NCBI GenBank assembly: GCA_047602055.1
Contig: JASGIG010000001.1
Span: 124,001 to 188,000, forward strand
From: JAODBQ01 sp047602055
Lineage (GTDB): Bacteria; Actinomycetota; Acidimicrobiia; Acidimicrobiales; Ilumatobacteraceae
Length of the DNA stretch: 64,000 nt
Direction of reading: 5' to 3'
Position numbers and translations under genes: made by a program. Under the pieces are notes generated by a model. It did no database searches. It saw only the letters and a list, made by a program, of their open reading frames with translations, and had not been told where the DNA came from. Below, in pieces: positions 54,472-63,694 of this stretch (the stretch's first letter is position 1; each line of letters starts with the position of its first letter).

Positions 54472-54523
54472 GGTTCGTGTCAGCGCACGGACGTATACGT
54501 CGGTTCTGGGGCTGGCACGAACC
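54472..54523 (+). repeat. Dispersed imperfect palindrome (family A), copy 4
   Basis: GGTTCGTGTCAGCGCACGGA, then ACGTCGGTT and GGCACGAACC. It lies between the DUF488 remnant and the methyltransferase. Confidence 0.7.
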
Positions 54524-54569
54524 CGGAGCGTGCCGGCCGACGGTTGCGGTAGCGCATACGGTCGTCGCC

Positions 54570-55170
54570 GTGACTGGCAACCGTTGGCTGCAGCTGCTCG
54601 AGGAGAACCCCGGGCATTCCGAGTGGTACATCGAGCGGTTCCGGACGATGGCGGCCGCCGGGAACGACCTCGACGGCGAGGCGCGCTTCGTCGACGCGAT
54701 GGTGCCGCGGGGCGCGGCGATCCTCGACGCCGGCTGTGGGCCGGGGCGGCGTCGGCGGGCGCCTCGCCGTGCTCGGCCATCACGTCGTCGGCGTCGACCT
54801 CGATCCGGCACTGATCGCCGCGGCCGAGCAGGACCATCCCGGCCCGGCGTGGGCGGTCGCCGATCTCGCCGAGCTCGACCTGGCGGCGATGTCGCTCCCC
54901 CACGAGTTCGACGTCGCCGTGTCCGCCGGCAACGTGATGGCCTTCCTCGACCCGTCGACGCGGCGCGGCGCGCTGGAGCGGATCGGCGCCCACCTCGTGC
55001 CGGGCGGTCGCCTGGTCGTCGGCTTCGGCGCTGGCCGGGGCTACGCGTTCGACGAGTTCTTCGACGACGTCGCCGCCGCGGGCCTGCGCGAGGAACTGCG
55101 CCTGTCGACGTGGGACCTGCGCCCGTTCACGCCGTCGTCCGACTTCCTCGTCGCCGTCGCCCGTCGCTGA
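54570..55170 (+). CDS. SAM-dependent methyltransferase, +1 frameshift
   Basis: A class I methyltransferase starting at GTG (VTGNRWLQLLEENPGHSEWY). The SAM motif I begins as AAILDAGCGPGR. One extra base near 54748 then breaks the frame; deleting it gives GRVGGRLAVLGHHVVGVDLD, followed by AVSAGNVMAFLDPSTRR and the C-terminus DFLVAVARR. The restored length is 199 residues. The substrate is unknown. A family B element starts right after the stop codon. Confidence 0.85.
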
Positions 55171-55171
55171 A

Positions 55172-55254
55172 TCGTGCTCCGGCCGCAGCCTCCCTGCTCC
55201 CTGCTCCCGCCGTGCTCGCCGCCTCCGCTTCACGTCGGCGCTCGCCGCGCCTCG
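55172..55254 (+). repeat. Dispersed 3' hairpin element (family B), copy 7
   Basis: Same orientation rule as the others: it begins next to the methyltransferase stop codon with TCGTGCTC, then GCCGTGCTCGCCGCCTCCGC and GGCGCTCGCCGCG. The hairpin is weak here (GCAG/CTGC). Confidence 0.75.
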
Positions 55255-55362
55255 AGGTGCCGACGTCACCGACGCCGGGGACGGCGCGCCGGGCGTCGAG
55301 GACGGCGTCGACGCAGACGGGGCAGTCCGCCCCGTCGATGCACAGCTCGGTCCGCTCGGGTC
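55255..55362 (-). pseudogene. Heavy-metal-associated (HMA) domain fragment
   Basis: About 35 codons without a start: ELCIDGADCPVCVDAVLDAR and RAVPGVGDV. The GxDCPxC loop and the following helix match the copper/zinc-binding HMA fold found in metal ATPases and chaperones. It is preceded by an in-frame stop and has no visible start, so it is likely a relic. Confidence 0.5.
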
Positions 55363-55432
55363 ACTCCTGACTGCAGCCGGTGCAGATAGCACCACTGCGA
55401 ACTGGAGAAACCACTCCGACCGACCATGGCGA

Positions 55433-56308
55433 TCACCGCCCACGCAGCTGGCGGATCAGCTCGACCTCGGCCATCGCATCAGTCATCGCCATCGTCGGCT
55501 GGGCGAGCACGGCCGGTGCCATCGCCGCGACGTCCTCGGGCATCAGACCGTCGACCAGCTCGCCGAGACCGACCTCGATCGCCACCCACGCCACGCGGCC
55601 ACCACCGGCCGACAGGATCTGCCCGTTGAGCTGGCAGTCGGGATGGGCGAGCCACGCGACGACGGAGGACACGAGCTCCGGATCGAGCAGCGGCGTGAGG
55701 TCGGCGAACACCTCGCCGGCCATCGCGGTGCGGGCGATCGGAGCGACGGCATTCACCCGGATCCCGTGACGGGCACCCTCCAGCGCCATCGTGGTCGTCG
55801 CGCCGACGATCGCCATCTTCGCCGCCGCATACGACACGGCGCCGGCCATGCCGAACAGACCGACACCGGACGTCGTGTTGACGACGGCGGCGCGCTCACT
55901 CGCCCGCAGGTCACCCCAGGCGGCCTTGGTGACCAGCATCGTGCCGACGAGGTGCACCGCCAGCTCGGCCTGGAGGTTGTCGAGCGTCAGCTTGCCGAGC
56001 GGTTCTGGCCGGGAGATGCCGGCGTTGTTGACGACGATGTCGACGGGGCCGTACGCGTCTCGGGCGACGGCGACGATCTGCTCGGCGTCGGCGGGCTCCG
56101 CCACCGAACCGGTCGCAGCGACCGCCTCGCCGCCCTGACCGACGATCTCGGCGGCGGCGACGTCGGCCCCGCCGACGTCGGCCACTACCACCCGAGCACC
56201 ACGCGCCGCGAGCAGCGCCGCATGGGCGCGCCCGAGACCGCGACCCGCGCCGGTGACGATCGCGGTCGCCCCGTCGAAACGCAGCTCACCCACATCTGCC
56301 TGCGGCAC
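55433..56308 (-). CDS. Short-chain dehydrogenase/reductase
   Basis: 291 residues. Cofactor motif VTGAGRGLGRAHA (about 18-30), NNAG (94-97), catalytic Ser147, Tyr160 and Lys164 (SYAAAK). The C-terminal extension of about 50 residues is typical of the (3R)-hydroxyacyl-CoA dehydrogenase-like group of actinobacteria. It starts at a GTG closely preceded by GGAGGAG. The substrate is unknown but an acyl-CoA role is plausible. Confidence 0.88.
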   Translation of the reverse strand: MPQADVGELRFDGATAIVTGAGRGLGRAHAALLAARGARVVVADVGGADVAAAEIVGQGGEAVAATGSVAEPADAEQIVAVARDAYGPVDIVVNNAGISRPEPLGKLTLDNLQAELAVHLVGTMLVTKAAWGDLRASERAAVVNTTSGVGLFGMAGAVSYAAAKMAIVGATTTMALEGARHGIRVNAVAPIARTAMAGEVFADLTPLLDPELVSSVVAWLAHPDCQLNGQILSAGGGRVAWVAIEVGLGELVDGLMPEDVAAMAPAVLAQPTMAMTDAMAEVELIRQLRGR

Positions 56309-56452
56309 GTCTCCTCCGATCTCATCGATCCACCCCAGGGCGATGGTACGACCGTCTCCGTCACGGCCGCCGAGGCGTGGCGCACAGCGCGGCCGGCGTC
56401 ACCGGCGCTCGTGACACAAACCCAGGACGACGGCTCGCAGCCAGGCCCACCC

Positions 56453-56506
56453 GGGTTTGCGTCAGCGCACGAACCGACGTGTGCGTTTGTGTCGTGACAC
56501 GAACCC
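56453..56506 (+). repeat. Dispersed imperfect palindrome (family A), copy 5
   Basis: GGGTTTGCGTCAGCGCACGA through GTCGTGACACGAACCC; nearly identical in its core to copy 1 at 31011. Confidence 0.8.
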
Positions 56507-56539
56507 CGGCGTGCGGCAGGGCGCTGCGGCTGGAGCTCG

Positions 56540-56905
56540 GCGCGCGGGGCTCAGTCGGCAGGGTCGGCGGCCGTCGTGGACTGGCTGAACGAGACCGTCC
56601 TGCTGGCGAACCGCTGCTCTGCACCGCCTGCTTCTCGACGCTCGACGCTCGACGACCGCCGAGCTCGAGCTGCGCTCCGGCGACGTCGCCGTGCTGTACA
56701 CCGATGGCATCACCGACCTGCCGCGGCCGTACGGCATCGCCACCGAGGAGCCCGGTCGACCAGGTCCGCGGGCTGCGGCCGAAGCGGGCCGCCGACGAGA
56801 TCGCCGGTGAGCTGCACAGCGCCCTGCTGCGGACCGTCCACGACCGCAGCCACCAGACGACGTCGCCGTGCTGGTGGCGCGGATCGACCGAGCCTCCGGG
56901 GGCTG
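56540..56905 (+). pseudogene. SpoIIE/PP2C-type phosphatase remnant
   Basis: Pieces of the C-terminal half of a PP2C-like regulator phosphatase lie in different frames: AGEPLLCTACFSTLDA, then AELELRSGDVAVLYTDGITD (the GDxLxxYTDG metal motif), then VDQVRGLRPKRAADEIAGEL and LLRTVHDRSHQ. At least three frame changes, and the N-terminal domain is absent. Not functional. Confidence 0.75.
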
Positions 56906-56920
56906 CACCCCCGCTCGCCG

Positions 56921-59552
56921 TCAGAACAGCGTCGACGGGCCATGGTGGCTCGTGAAGCGGGCGGCGCGGCGATGGACCCGACGAGCATGGCGATGCGCCG
57001 CGGACGACGCCGCAGCCGCCGCGCCGCGGCGTTCCTCACGCCGGTAGAAGCCGGCCTTGGCGACCTCGACCAGGGCGAGGTAGGCGACGATCATCCCGCT
57101 CAGGATCAGCAGGAAGCTGATCGGCAGCGTGGTGAAGCCGAGCGGCTCGGCGAGCGGCGTGAACGGCAGTGCCGCGCCGACCGCCGCGGCGCCGAGCGGG
57201 GTGACGATCATCGCCAGGCTCGGGCGGCTGCGCACGAACGGGACTCGCCGCGTGCGGATCACGTAGACGACCAGCGTCTGGGTGGCGAGCGACTCGACGA
57301 ACCAGCCGGTGCGGAACTCGGCATGGCTGGCGTGCAGCACACCGAGCAGCACGGCGAACGTCAGGAAGTCGAAGATCGAGCTGAGTGGTCCGAAGATGCT
57401 CATGAACCTGCGGACGAAACCGACGTCCCAGTGCGCCGGCCGAACCACCACCTCGGCGTCGACGTGGTCGGTGGGGATGGCCAGCTGGCCGACGTCGTAC
57501 AGCAAACCGTTCAGCAGGATCTGCGACGGCAGCATCGGCAGGAACGTGAGGAACAGCGAGGCGCCACCGGCGCTGAACATGTTGCCGAAGTTCGACGACG
57601 TCGCCATCAGCACGTACTTGAGGGTGTTGGCGAAGATCCGCCGGCCTTCGCGCACCCCGTCGGCGAGCACGCCGAGGTCCTTCTCCAGGAGCACGATGTC
57701 GGCGGCGTCCTTGGCGACGTCCGCAGCCGAGTCGACGGAGATCCCGACGTCAGCGGCGTGCAGCGCGACCGCGTCGTTGACGCCATCGCCGAGGAAGGCG
57801 ACGTCGACGCCGGAGCGCCGCACCGCGCCGACGATGCGCGCCTTCTGCTGCGGGCTCACCCGGGCGAACACGGTGGTGTGACCGATCGCCGCGAGCAGCG
57901 CCGCGTCGTCGAGCGCGTCGATCTCCGCGCCGGTGAGCACGCCGTCGACGGGCAGGCCGAGCTTCTCGACACACCGTGGCGGCCACCGTGCCGTTGTCGC
58001 CAGTGATCACCTTGACGGTGACGTCGAGGGCGCGCAGCGCGGCCAGGGACGCGTCGACCCCCGGCTTGGGGCGGTCGGCGAAGGTCAAGAAGCCGACGAG
58101 CCGGAGCGCGCACTCGTCGGCCGGCGTCGGAATGCCGTCACCGGCGAACGGCCGGCTGGCGACGGCGACGACGCGCGCGCCGTCGGCGAACAACTGCTCC
58201 AGCGTGGCCGTCGCCGCCGGTGGCGGCGCCGAGCAGCGGGCCAGGACCGCTTCGGGCGCGCCCTTCGTGACCAGCAGGCGGGTGCCGTCCGCGGCGAGGG
58301 CGGTGACGGAGACGAGCTGCCGCTCGTGGTCGAACGGCAGCATCGCCAGACGTCGCCAGCCGTCGAGGGGATCCGGTCGCTGCGGCGCGGCGCGCCACAG
58401 CGCGACGTCGAGGGCGTTGCCGCCGACGGGGCCGTCGGGTGCCGCCGTCGCCTCGTTGCACACCAGGCCGAGCGTGAGCGGTTCGGTGGCGGCACGACCG
58501 TCGGCGTCGATGGCGGCCTCGAACGTGATCGCGCCATCGGTCAGCGTGCCGGTCTTGTCGGTGAACAGGACCTCGACGTTGCCGAGGTCCTCGATCGTCA
58601 CCAGCCGCTTGACGAGCACGTGCTTGCGGGCCAACCGCCGCGAACCGGCGGACAGGTTGACGCTGACGATCGCCGGCAACAGCTGCGGCGTGATCCCGAT
58701 GGCGATCGCCAGCGAGAACAGCACCGCGTCGATCAGCGGTCGCGACATCACCACGTTGATGACGAAGATCGCGATCGTCAGGGCGGCGGCGACGCGGACG
58801 AGCATCTTCGAGAAGGCGCGCAGCCCCGCCTGGAACGCCGTCTCAGTCTGCGGCGCGTCGAGCCCTGCGGCCACCTTGCCGAACGCTGTGGACCGTCCGG
58901 TGGCGACGACGACACCCCTCCCCGAGCCGTGGTGCACCACCGTCCCCATGAACGCGCACGACGGGAGATCGACCGCCGAGTCGGTCGTCGCTGGCTCAGT
59001 CGTCTTCGCTGCCGGCATCGACTCGCCGGTGAGCACCGCCTCGACGCACTCCAGGTCGTTGACCGCGAGCAGGCGCACGTCGGCGGGAACGAGGTCGCCG
59101 ACGCGCAGCTCGACGACGTCGCCGGGCACGAGCGCACGCACGTCGAGCCGCTGGGCGCGGCCGTCTCGGAGGACCTCCACCTCGTGGACGACGTTGCCGT
59201 GCAACGCGGCGACCGCCAGCTCCGAGCGGTACTCGTTGACGAAGCCGAGCCCGACGCTCAGGGCGACGATCACGCCGATCATCGCTGCGTCGACGCCGTC
59301 GCCGGTGAACCCCGACATGGCCGCCGCGCTGACGAGCAGCACCAGCAACGGGTTGCGCAGCTGACGGACCAGGACGCCCAACATCGTGACGCGGTGCGTG
59401 GCGACGACGTTCGGGCCGACGACCGCCGCTCGCGCCGCCGCTTCGACGCTGCTCAACCCGTCGTCGCTCGTCGCCAGCAGGGTGAGCACGTCGGAGGTGG
59501 AGCGCGCCGCCGCGTCGACGAGGTCACACGTCATCGACCCGCACAGATCCAT
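56921..59552 (-). CDS. P-type ATPase, magnesium-transporter (MgtA/MgtB) type, +1 frameshift
   Basis: A large membrane ATPase predicted to import Mg2+. The actuator motif is VLTGESMPAAK, the phosphorylation site is FTDKTGTLTDG (Asp332), the nucleotide domain has VTKGAPEAVL, and the hinge is GDGVNDAVALHAADVGISVD. The type III C-terminal region has MFSAGGASLFLTFLPMLPSQ and LLYDVGQLAIPTDHVD. Frame is lost after NGTVAATVC. Removing one base at about 57968 restores CEKLGLPVDGVLTGAEI and gives 876 residues. It has all catalytic motifs, so the frameshift may be an artefact. Confidence 0.88.
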
Positions 59553-59579
59553 CAGCCCAGGTTGCCGCGCGAACGCCGG

Positions 59580-60344
59580 TCAGCGGTTCAGAGCGCGGAT
59601 GAACAGGACGATCGAGGCGGTCACCCCGAGGGTCACCACGCCGACGCGCAGCAGGCGCTCGTTCATCCGCTTGGCGACGCCGGCGCCGACGTAACCACCG
59701 GCGAGCGCGGTCGGGGCGGCGACGGCGACGTACCCCCACGAGACGTTGCCGAACAGGCCGAAGATCACGACGCTGACCGAGGCGTCGACGAGCGACACGA
59801 CCGACTTGGAGGCGTTGCACTCGCGCAGCGTCTCACCGGTGGTCAGACCGAGCACGCCGAGCACGATCACCCCGAGGGCGGCGCCGAAGTAGCCGCCGTA
59901 GAACGTGGCGATGACGAGCCCGATCACCGTCGCCGCGCTCACCGGCGCGGCCGACGCAGCTCGGGCGGTCACCGAGCGGCGCACCAACGGCTGGACCGCG
60001 GTGAGCAGAGCGGCGACCAGGACGAGCACCGGCACGACGATGTCGAAGGCTTCCGACGGCGTCGCCAGCAGGAGCACGCAGCCCACCGTCGAACCGACGA
60101 GCGTCGCGGCGATCATCGCCGGCAGCCGGCGGCGCTGCTGCCCGATCTCGTCGGAGAAGCCGATCACCCCGCCGACGTACCCCGGCCAGGTGGCCACGGA
60201 GTTGGTGACGTTGGCCTGCAGGGGTGGCAGGCCGACCAGCAGCAGCACCGGGAACAGGATCAGCGTCCCGCCGCCGGCGATGCTGTTGACGACACCGCAC
60301 GCCAGCCCTGCAGCGCCGACGATCAATGCCGAGACCAAGTCCAC
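59580..60344 (-). CDS. TauE/SafE (TSUP) family anion permease
   Basis: 254 residues with about eight membrane helices. The repeated TSUP motif is seen in GVVNSIAGGGTLILFP and VIATFYGGYFGAALGV. It starts at GTG. The family exports sulfite or sulfoacetate after organosulfonate breakdown, which fits the TauD/SsuD genes 8-11 kb away, though other anions are possible. It is divergent from a LysR regulator with a 70-bp gap. Confidence 0.88.
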   Translation of the reverse strand: MDLVSALIVGAAGLACGVVNSIAGGGTLILFPVLLLVGLPPLQANVTNSVATWPGYVGGVIGFSDEIGQQRRRLPAMIAATLVGSTVGCVLLLATPSEAFDIVVPVLVLVAALLTAVQPLVRRSVTARAASAAPVSAATVIGLVIATFYGGYFGAALGVIVLGVLGLTTGETLRECNASKSVVSLVDASVSVVIFGLFGNVSWGYVAVAAPTALAGGYVGAGVAKRMNERLLRVGVVTLGVTASIVLFIRALNR

Positions 60345-60395
60345 CGGTTGATCCCAGCAGAACCGTGCTCATGCTGTCAAAGACGCCTTCGGCAC

Positions 60396-60422
60396 AGATC
60401 CATAACCTGTTCGAATGGATCT
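60396..60422. promoter_or_regulatory. LysR box AGATCCAT-N11-ATGGATCT overlapping the lysR start codon
   Basis: A perfect 8-bp inverted repeat with the T-N11-A core of LysR-type binding sites. The right arm contains the ATG of the regulator itself at 60415. It lies in the divergent gap with the TauE/SafE gene, so binding could repress the regulator and activate the permease. Confidence 0.7.
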
Positions 60423-61293
60423 GCGTGACTTCGAGGCCGTGATCGCCTTGGCCGAGCACGGCACGTTCACCGGCGCGGCGCGAGCGCTGTTCGTCGCCCA
60501 GCCGGCCATCTCCAGGCGGATCGCCGCGCTCGAGGCCGAGCTGGGCACGCCCTTGTTCGAGCGCACGCCGCGCGGCGTGCTGCTCACCGGCGCCGGCGAG
60601 GCGTTCGTGGCCCGCTCACGGGCGATCGTCGCCCTCGCCGTCGACGCCCGCGAGGCGGTGACGTCGGTCGGCCTCCGCCAGACCGGCCGGGTGGCGATCT
60701 GCGCGCTGCCGACGATCATCAACTCGCACGTCGTGCCCGCGGTCAGCCGCTTCGCCCGGGTCTACCCGGGCATCACCGTGCGGCTGCTCGGCGCCGAGTC
60801 GGCCCGCGCCGTCGTGGCGATGGTGGAGTCCGGCACGGCCGACGCCGGCCTGTGCGCCACCCCGCCGCCCAGCCATCGGACACGGGCTCACGGCGCGTTC
60901 GAGCAGCAGCTCATGGTGCTGCTCCCGCCGAAGACCCGGGTGCCACGCCGCGCCCTGACGGCCGCTGAGCTGGTCCGCCACCCACTGGTGATCACCCCGA
61001 TCGGCACGTCGACGCGCCAGCTCGTCGATGAGCTGTTCGAGCGCGCCGGCCTGCTGGCGGACGTGATCGTCGAGAGCGACCAGCGCGACGCCCTCGTGCC
61101 ACTGGTGGTCGCCGGCGCCGGCATCACGTTCGTGTCCGAGCGCCTGGCCGCCGACGCGGCCCTGCGCTACGGCGTCGTCGTGCGCCCGACCGACCCGCCG
61201 ATCACCCGGCCGATCGCTCTCGTCGTACGCGACGCCCCGCCGAGCCCGGCGCTGCAAGCGTTCCTCGAGATCGCCGACGAGGGCGGCTGGTGA
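60415..61293 (+). CDS. LysR-family transcriptional regulator
   Basis: 292 residues. The N-terminal winged helix is classical (FEAVIALAEHGTFTGAARAL, then VAQPAISRRIAALEAELGTP, LFERTPRGVLLTGAG). The C-terminal effector domain has the usual two-lobe layout. Divergent orientation and the LysR box between them make the TauE/SafE permease the likely target. The effector might be a sulfur compound, but that is inference. Confidence 0.92.
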   Translation: MDLRDFEAVIALAEHGTFTGAARALFVAQPAISRRIAALEAELGTPLFERTPRGVLLTGAGEAFVARSRAIVALAVDAREAVTSVGLRQTGRVAICALPTIINSHVVPAVSRFARVYPGITVRLLGAESARAVVAMVESGTADAGLCATPPPSHRTRAHGAFEQQLMVLLPPKTRVPRRALTAAELVRHPLVITPIGTSTRQLVDELFERAGLLADVIVESDQRDALVPLVVAGAGITFVSERLAADAALRYGVVVRPTDPPITRPIALVVRDAPPSPALQAFLEIADEGGW

Positions 61294-61318
61294 GCGCCTG
61301 CGCCGCGCCAGCGGTGGT

Positions 61319-62599
61319 TCACGACCGGCCGGCGGCGTCGGCAACGGGTTCGTCGGTCGGTGCCGGTCCCACGAGGGCCGTGTAGGCGAGGACGAGGAGC
61401 GCGCCCGCCGCAACCGTCGCTGCTGTGGCGAGCAGGTGGTAGCCGATGGCGCGGCGCACGAACCCCGACGCGAAGCCGGCGAGGCCGCCGCAGAAGCTCA
61501 TCAGCAGATCGGCCGTCCCCTGCACGCCGACGCGCCGATCGACGGGGACGCTGTCGATGAGGAGGCTGGACCCGCCGATCAGCCCGAAGTTCCAGCCGAG
61601 ACCGAGCGCCCACAGGGACGGGAACAGCAGCTGTTCGACGTCGCCGGACAGCGCCGCGAGCACGGTCGCGGCGACGAGCACGATGCTGCCGATCAGGATC
61701 GTGCGCACCCGGCCGCGGCGGTCGGCGTAGCGCCCGACGAGCGGGCTGAACGCGTACATGCCGGCGATGTGCAACGACACGACGTACTGACTGACGCCCT
61801 CGTGACCGTGGAGCTTGAGGTGCACGGGCGTCATCGCCATCACCGCCACCATCGTCACCTGCGAGATCACCATCGCAGACAGGGCCAGCCGCGCGGCCGA
61901 CGAGCCGCCGATCGTGCGCAGGCTGTCGACGACGCGCGGGTGGGCGACCGTCTGCATCCCGATCGCGCCGGACGCGACGAGCGGGTCGGGGCGCAACCGC
62001 AGCGCCGTGTTGACCAACGCGAACGCGAACAGCACGCCGCCGAGCAGCCATGGCCCGCTGTACTTGTGGAGGCCGAACCAGTCTTCACCGGCGGCTTCGG
62101 CCGGGCCGATGAGGACGGGACCGAAGACGGCGCCGAACGTCGACGCGAACACGATGCGGCTCATCGCCCGGCTGCGCTCGTCCGGCGCGGCGAGATCGGT
62201 GGCCGCATAGCGGGAGATCAAGTTGGCCGCCTGGCCGTTGCCGAACAGGAACAGGCCGACGACGAACACGAACAGCGATGCGGTCTCCACACCGACCGCG
62301 GCGACGACGCCGCCGACGGCAGCGAGCAGGTAGCCGAGTTGCAGGCCGGGGCGCCGCCCGAGCCGCGTCATCCGGCGGGCCAACACCTGCGACATGAACG
62401 CGGTGCCGATCGTGGCAGTCGCCGTGGCCATGCCCGCCCACGGCGTCTCCTGCCCGAGGAGGTCCTGGATGACGAACGCGCCGACGGTCACCGCCGCGGC
62501 AAGGGCCGCGCCACCGATCACCTGGCCGAGCGCGAGGACGCGCAATACCCGCTGCTGCAACGCGGCGCGCTGCGCCAGGTCGTCGATGCGCCCGGTCAT
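61319..62599 (-). CDS. MFS transporter
   Basis: 426 residues with about twelve membrane helices. Motif A is in the first half as LARRMTRLGRRPGLQLG and again as GRYADRRGRVRTIL in the second half. It is like the actinobacterial exporters of unknown substrate. It is convergent with the LysR gene, 25 bp apart. The rhodanese gene precedes it on the same strand by 43 bp, so they may be cotranscribed. Confidence 0.87.
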   Translation of the reverse strand: MTGRIDDLAQRAALQQRVLRVLALGQVIGGAALAAAVTVGAFVIQDLLGQETPWAGMATATATIGTAFMSQVLARRMTRLGRRPGLQLGYLLAAVGGVVAAVGVETASLFVFVVGLFLFGNGQAANLISRYAATDLAAPDERSRAMSRIVFASTFGAVFGPVLIGPAEAAGEDWFGLHKYSGPWLLGGVLFAFALVNTALRLRPDPLVASGAIGMQTVAHPRVVDSLRTIGGSSAARLALSAMVISQVTMVAVMAMTPVHLKLHGHEGVSQYVVSLHIAGMYAFSPLVGRYADRRGRVRTILIGSIVLVAATVLAALSGDVEQLLFPSLWALGLGWNFGLIGGSSLLIDSVPVDRRVGVQGTADLLMSFCGGLAGFASGFVRRAIGYHLLATAATVAAGALLVLAYTALVGPAPTDEPVADAAGRS

Positions 62600-62642
62600 C
62601 AGGGCCGCCCGGCGGACGCGCTCGCCCCCACCGCCGCGGCTG

Positions 62643-63002
62643 TCACGGGCCGACGGCCAGCACCACGCCGTCGACCAGCCACTCGGCGAGGCCGTCCTTC
62701 GACAGGCGGGCGTCGAACCCGTGCGCCTGCCACAGGTGCACGGCCCGGTTCGACAGCACGCAGTAGCGGCCGCGGCAGTAGGCGGCGACCTCGGTGTCGG
62801 CGGGGATCTCGTCGAGCCGGTCGGCCAGCTCGCTCCACGGGACCGACACCGTACCCTGGAGACGCCCGGCCGAGTACTCCTCCGCCGGGCGGACGTCCGA
62901 CACGACGGCCTGGCCGTCGCGGGCTACGTCCATCAGCTCGGCACGGCTCGTCAGTTCGACACCGTCGAGGGGGCGAACCGCGGCGAGGTCGTCGCGCGCC
63001 AC
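62643..63002 (-). CDS. Rhodanese domain, probable C-terminal part of an ArsR-rhodanese protein
   Basis: 119 residues from GTG. The rhodanese core is clear: VVSDVRPAEEYSAGRLQGTV and active-site loop AAYCRGRYCVLSN with a catalytic Cys. In many actinobacteria this domain is fused behind an ArsR helix-turn-helix. Upstream in the same frame, VAERHRPVARDDLAAV resembles the linker, but the DNA-binding part cannot be reconstructed. The gene therefore looks 5'-truncated or frameshifted. Rhodaneses transfer sulfane sulfur. Confidence 0.8.
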   Translation of the reverse strand: MARDDLAAVRPLDGVELTSRAELMDVARDGQAVVSDVRPAEEYSAGRLQGTVSVPWSELADRLDEIPADTEVAAYCRGRYCVLSNRAVHLWQAHGFDARLSKDGLAEWLVDGVVLAVGP

Positions 63003-63474
63003 CGGCCGGTGCCGCTCGGCGACGCGGCACCCAGCACGAACCCGCAGGTCAACGAGGCCGGACCGGCCAGGGCCGGCAGATGACCCGGTAGACGTCGCTC
63101 CGAGCAGCAGCAGGCCCGCTGCGGAGCGTCGCGCGCGAGAACGACCGAGAAGCTCGACCAGTACAAACCGGGCCGCGACCGCACCTGCACCCGCGTCGCC
63201 GGGCCGCCCGAGCCGGCACCTCGCGCCGGGCAGCGCAGCACCGAGGGGGAGCGCTGGAGACGGACACGGGCGCGGCCGAGCTCGTCGCCCGCAGCGACGA
63301 CACGCCGCAACAGCTCACCGTGGGAAAGGTGTCGGGGTCGGGATTGAAGTCGTCGGACTCGCCGACCAAGTTGCCCGCGGCGAGCTGACCGGCGACGCCG
63401 CAGCCGCCCGGGTCTTCGACGATCTGAAGCTGCTCGGCGACGCGCTCAGCAGCGACGACGAGCTGCCGGTTGGG
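63003..63474. other. Stretch with decayed coding sequence
   Basis: Contains the linker and possibly broken pieces of the ArsR part of the rhodanese gene near 63003-63060. Beyond that no family is recognisable on either strand. Confidence 0.35.
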
Positions 63475-63690
63475 CTCGCCTCCTGGTACGCCGGCCTCAA
63501 CGCGCTCCACCCGGTCGGTGGCGCGAATGCCTTCGCAACGCGCCAGCACCTCGAATGGGTCGGCCTGCGTCGTGAGGTCGAGTTGTTCGACGAGGCGTCC
63601 GTAGTCGGGTCGGTCTCGTGGCATGAGCCAGTTGGAGAGCACGGGGAACAACACGTTCGAGTCGTACACGTCGTGGAGCCTCGTTCGTCA
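63475..63690 (-). pseudogene. Fragment of a HIRAN-like or related protein
   Basis: About 65 codons after an in-frame stop: DVYDSNVLFPVLSNWLMPRD, then RPDYGRLVEQLDLTTQADPF and ARCEGIRATDRVE. The pattern resembles the segment that precedes the HIRAN domain in some actinobacterial proteins, which I recall but cannot verify. The following sequence does not continue the family clearly. The start and end are missing. Confidence 0.35.
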
Positions 63691-63694
63691 TGTG

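Noticed and set aside
57933..60428. An 831-codon open frame on the plus strand, and similar long frames at 864-2225 (minus) and 6258-8582 (plus)
   Set aside because: They are antisense to clear genes (P-ATPase and permease, MFS, sbcC), with Arg/His/Asp-rich compositions and no family motifs. At this GC content stop codons are rare in shadow frames.
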